Assembly: GCA_964458575.1 (NCBI GenBank)
Contig: CAYWMD010000019.1
Coordinates: forward strand, 39,166 to 103,165
Source: CAYWMD01 sp964458575
GTDB lineage: Bacteria > Verrucomicrobiota > Verrucomicrobiia > Limisphaerales > JADLHS01
DNA length: 64,000 bases
Direction of reading: 5' to 3'
Made by a program: the position numbers and the translations under genes. The notes under the pieces are model-generated. The model worked only from the letters and a program-made list of their open reading frames with translations, was not told where the DNA came from and did not search any database. This document shows, piece after piece, positions 61,981 through 64,000 of the stretch; position 1 is the stretch's first letter, and each line of letters begins with the position of its first letter.

Positions 61981-62367
61981 ATGATTGCCACCGCCGCTGC
62001 CAAACCAACCGTTGCGCCGACGTTTCGCGTCGGCGACGAGCGCCTGGTCAAACTGACTTCCAACGCCGCCCGCAAAGTAGCTTCGTTGCTCACCAAACAG
62101 GGCCGGCCCAGCGGCGTGCTGCGCGTGGCCGTCGTGGGCGGCGGGTGTTCGGGCTTGCAGTATAAAATGGATTTGCAGGATGGCCCGGCCCATCGCGACA
62201 TCCTGGTCGAAAGCGCCGGGGTGAAGGTCGTCGTGGACCCGAAAAGCGCCTTGTATGTGACCGGCAGTGAACTGGACTACGTGGACGCTTTGCAGGACGG
62301 CGGCTTCAAGGTCAAGAATCCCAACGCCGCCACCAGCTGTTCCTGCGGCGAAAGTTTCAGCGCATAA
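61981..62367 (+). CDS. A-type iron-sulfur carrier (IscA/ErpA-like)
   Basis: The 128-residue protein has the A-type fold (LVKLTSNAARKVASLLTKQG, LRVAVVGGGCSGLQYKMDL, VDPKSALYVTGSELDYVDAL, GFKVKNPNAATSCSCGESF) with the three expected cysteines (Cys-Ser-Gly and the C-terminal Cys-Ser-Cys-Gly). It would bind and pass Fe-S clusters to target proteins. The N-terminal 25 residues are not part of the core. It lies 32 bp before hscB. Confidence 0.93.
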   Translation: MIATAAAKPTVAPTFRVGDERLVKLTSNAARKVASLLTKQGRPSGVLRVAVVGGGCSGLQYKMDLQDGPAHRDILVESAGVKVVVDPKSALYVTGSELDYVDALQDGGFKVKNPNAATSCSCGESFSA

Positions 62368-62399
62368 CGGCTGGCCCGGTCGCGCCACCGCTGTCCCTC

Positions 62400-63011
62400 A
62401 TGACCGATTTCTTTGCGCTGCTGGACGAAACCCGCCGGCCCTGGCTCGATCCGGATTTGCTGAAGGCGAAGTTCCTCGCGCGCTCGGCACAGATGCACCC
62501 GGACCGTGTCCATGCCGCGTCGGCAAGAGAAAGGGCCGAAGCCGCGGATCAGTACGCACAACTCAATGCGGCCTTCAACTGCCTGCGCCACCCCAAAGAC
62601 CGTCTGGCGCACCTGCTGCAACTCGAGCAGGGCCAGAAGCCGGCCGACCTGCAGCAAATGCCGGACACCCTGGCGGACACGTTCATGGCCTTGGCCCAGC
62701 TTCTCCGGCAGGTGGATGCATTTCTCGCAGAAAAGTCGGGGATCACCTCGCCCCTTCTGCGGGCGCAATTGTTTGAGCGCGGCCAGGAGTGGGCCGACAA
62801 ACTGGGCGCATGGCAACTAACGCTGGCCGCGCAGGTGAAAGAACTGGAGGAACAGCTCCAGGCATTGGACCGCCGCTGGATGGCCGCGCCCGCTGACATG
62901 GCGGCGCGCCGCGAAATTCTGGCATCGTTGCAAGCACTCTATCGCCTCTTCGGCTTTTTCTCACGTTGGAGCAGCCAGCTGCAGGAACGGCTGGTGCGAA
63001 TCGCTGTTTGA
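62400..63011 (+). CDS. hscB: Fe-S assembly co-chaperone HscB
   Basis: The 203-residue protein has a J-domain with the HPD motif (AKFLARSAQMHPDRVH) and a following helix (EAADQYAQLNAAFNCLRHPK), then DRLAHLLQL, the usual HscB junction, and a C-terminal helical bundle (residues 85-200) that binds IscU. It would stimulate HscA. Neither hscA nor iscU is in the window, so the set is split or continues elsewhere. Downstream of the A-type carrier, so probably cotranscribed. Confidence 0.87.
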   Translation: MTDFFALLDETRRPWLDPDLLKAKFLARSAQMHPDRVHAASARERAEAADQYAQLNAAFNCLRHPKDRLAHLLQLEQGQKPADLQQMPDTLADTFMALAQLLRQVDAFLAEKSGITSPLLRAQLFERGQEWADKLGAWQLTLAAQVKELEEQLQALDRRWMAAPADMAARREILASLQALYRLFGFFSRWSSQLQERLVRIAV

Positions 63012-63403
63012 ATCCCTGCCCTTCGGACTTTGCGGTGGCTGGTTTCTGGACACGTCCCGCGCAAACCCTTGAACAGTGGCCGACCCTGCCCATCGTTTCC
63101 TGGCGGCAAACGTCGGATTGCTGTGGATTCGACGACGCCCTTCTCTTGGTATCGGCTTTGCTTGTTGCAAGGCGTGTTGGAAAGACAAGGAATTAAAAGC
63201 CGGAGTTTGGCCATGGATTTTCCTGCCGCCTTTGTTCTCACGATGAAGGCGAAACGCCCTCCCGTTTCTCCGCTAATTCGCGTTGGGCCACTGGTCTAAC
63301 GTGCTTCTCTACTGGGTTTGGTTTACCGGCGGCCGGCGCAAGCCGGCCGCCGGTTCCATTTCCGAGAAACGGGTTGCAGTCCTCGTCTCGCCGCCAAACT
63401 GGT
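63012..63403. other. Intergenic region between hscB and glgB, no supported gene
   Basis: No frame here looks protein-like. The region contains a strong 13-bp stem-loop (63325-63354) suited to ending transcription from either side, since the two flanking genes converge. The rest has nothing I can support. Confidence 0.5.
63325..63354. terminator. GC-rich 13-bp hairpin with GCAA loop between convergent genes
   Basis: ACCGGCGGCCGGC pairs fully with GCCGGCCGCCGGT around a GCAA tetraloop. There is no long T-run on either side (TTCCATTTCC on plus), so it may be a terminator of the type with little U-tract or an mRNA-stabilising hairpin for hscB and glgB. Confidence 0.55.
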
Positions 63404-64000
63404 TCAACCCGCGCTGCGTTCCGGCCGAAATACCATCGCGCTCAACGGCGGTAATGTGAACAACGCCGAAACGGGTTGGTTGTGCCAGGGCAGCGCCTCC
63501 GCCATCACGCCGCCGAGATTGCCCGTGTTGCTCCCACCGTAAACGGTCGCGTCGCTGTTCAGCACCTCACTCCACCGGCCCGGTCGCGGCAGGCCGACGC
63601 GGTATTCGCGCCGCGGAATGGGGGTGAGGTTCAAGAGGATCACCAAATCACTTTGGGCCGTGGCGTCCCGCCGCAGAAACGCCAGCACGCAGTTGTCATG
63701 ATCGGAGCAATCAATCCACGCGAAACCCGCGGCGTCGTAATCCGATTGCCACAGCGCCGCCTCCGCGGCATACACCCGGTTCAGGTCGCCGACAAATGTC
63801 TGTAATCCCCGGTGGTACGGCCCGGCCTCCAGCAACCACCAGTCCAGCTCCCCATCCGCGTTCCACTCGCCGCTCTGGCCAAACTCGCCGCCCATGAACA
63901 GCAGCGGCTTCCCGGGAAACAGCCATTGATAAGCGAGCAGCACGCGCAAATTCGCGAACCGCCGCCAATCATCCCCCGGCATCCGGCCCAGGAGCGATCC
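63404..64000 (-). CDS. glgB: 1,4-alpha-glucan branching enzyme, C-terminal part
   Basis: The frame is open to the window edge (upstream residues GSLLGR), so only the last 198 or so residues are here. RMPGDDWRRFANLRVLLAYQ and LLFMGGEFGQSGEWN are the C-terminal end of the GH13 barrel of GlgB, and the rest is the C-terminal beta-domain (NCVLAFLRRD, LVILLNLTPIPRREYRVGLP, TVYGGSNTGNLGG, ALFTLPPLSAMVFRP). GlgB makes alpha-1,6 branches in glycogen. The catalytic residues lie outside the window. Confidence 0.93.
   Translation of the reverse strand, partial: GSLLGRMPGDDWRRFANLRVLLAYQWLFPGKPLLFMGGEFGQSGEWNADGELDWWLLEAGPYHRGLQTFVGDLNRVYAAEAALWQSDYDAAGFAWIDCSDHDNCVLAFLRRDATAQSDLVILLNLTPIPRREYRVGLPRPGRWSEVLNSDATVYGGSNTGNLGGVMAEALPWHNQPVSALFTLPPLSAMVFRPERSAG

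Overview
The window is GC-rich bacterial DNA that most resembles a soil or sediment verrucomicrobium of the Limisphaerales/Pedosphaera type. This is inferred from style, not from a marker gene: many large secreted carbohydrate-active proteins, several single-gene prepilin-type proteins with H-X9-DG-like motifs, an autotransporter-type beta-strand repeat protein, verrucomicrobial C-terminal FYR-type tails, DUF1080 and Tat-exported Gfo/Idh/MocA proteins, few Shine-Dalgarno sites and many ATGA overlaps. No rRNA, tRNA, CRISPR array or intact insertion sequence was seen.

Layout. From 1 to about 49.1 kb almost everything reads on the minus strand. Segment A (1-19.2 kb) is a polysaccharide-degradation cluster. 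In transcription order it holds a sialidase-like BNR protein, a beta-hydroxyacid dehydrogenase, a LamG-like secreted protein, a GH36 alpha-galactosidase, a DUF4091/GH123-like protein, a PL1 pectate lyase, a sulfatase remnant, a parallel beta-helix protein, a heparinase-like protein, a large unrecognised enzyme and a GH35 beta-galactosidase cut by the window edge. Several of these are joined by 4-bp ATGA overlaps. Segment B (19.4-25.6 kb) is a surface or secretion module: a large beta-strand repeat protein, three prepilin-like proteins ending in polyproline, and two related small lipoproteins. Segment C (26.1-30 kb) holds two tandem paralogous secreted proteins of unknown function around a decayed chimera of a beta-helix gene and a PTS EIIC gene. 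Segment D (30-49.1 kb) is a second glycan-degradation cluster: a six-hairpin glycosidase-like protein, GH127, a GH141-like beta-helix, DUF1080, Gfo/Idh/MocA, GH78, GH30, a cytoplasmic GH112 phosphorylase and a large unknown secreted protein.

At 49.1 kb transcription diverges. Segment E (49.2-52.4 kb, plus) is a CHASE-type sensor kinase and NarL-type regulator pair followed by the 3' remnant of a secreted protein and two terminators. Segment F (53.1-64 kb) is closer to housekeeping: an XRE regulator, a ThuA-TIM barrel fusion, a HEAT-like protein, an ADP-forming acyl-CoA synthetase with a CoA-transferase/GNAT fusion, exonuclease III, a LolA-like protein, an A-type Fe-S carrier, HscB and the 3' part of glgB.

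The glycan genes fit a diet of galactose-, rhamnose- and arabinose-rich plant polymers such as pectin or rhamnogalacturonan. Secreted lyases and glycosidases would cut the polymer and a cytoplasmic GH112 phosphorylase would split galactosyl disaccharides. No SusC/SusD pair and no intact sugar transporter is present in the window. The most unusual features are the pseudopilin-lipoprotein module and a four-copy palindrome, TGTCCC-N9-GGGACA, found only in gaps upstream of secreted-protein genes, one copy lying beside the two-component system.
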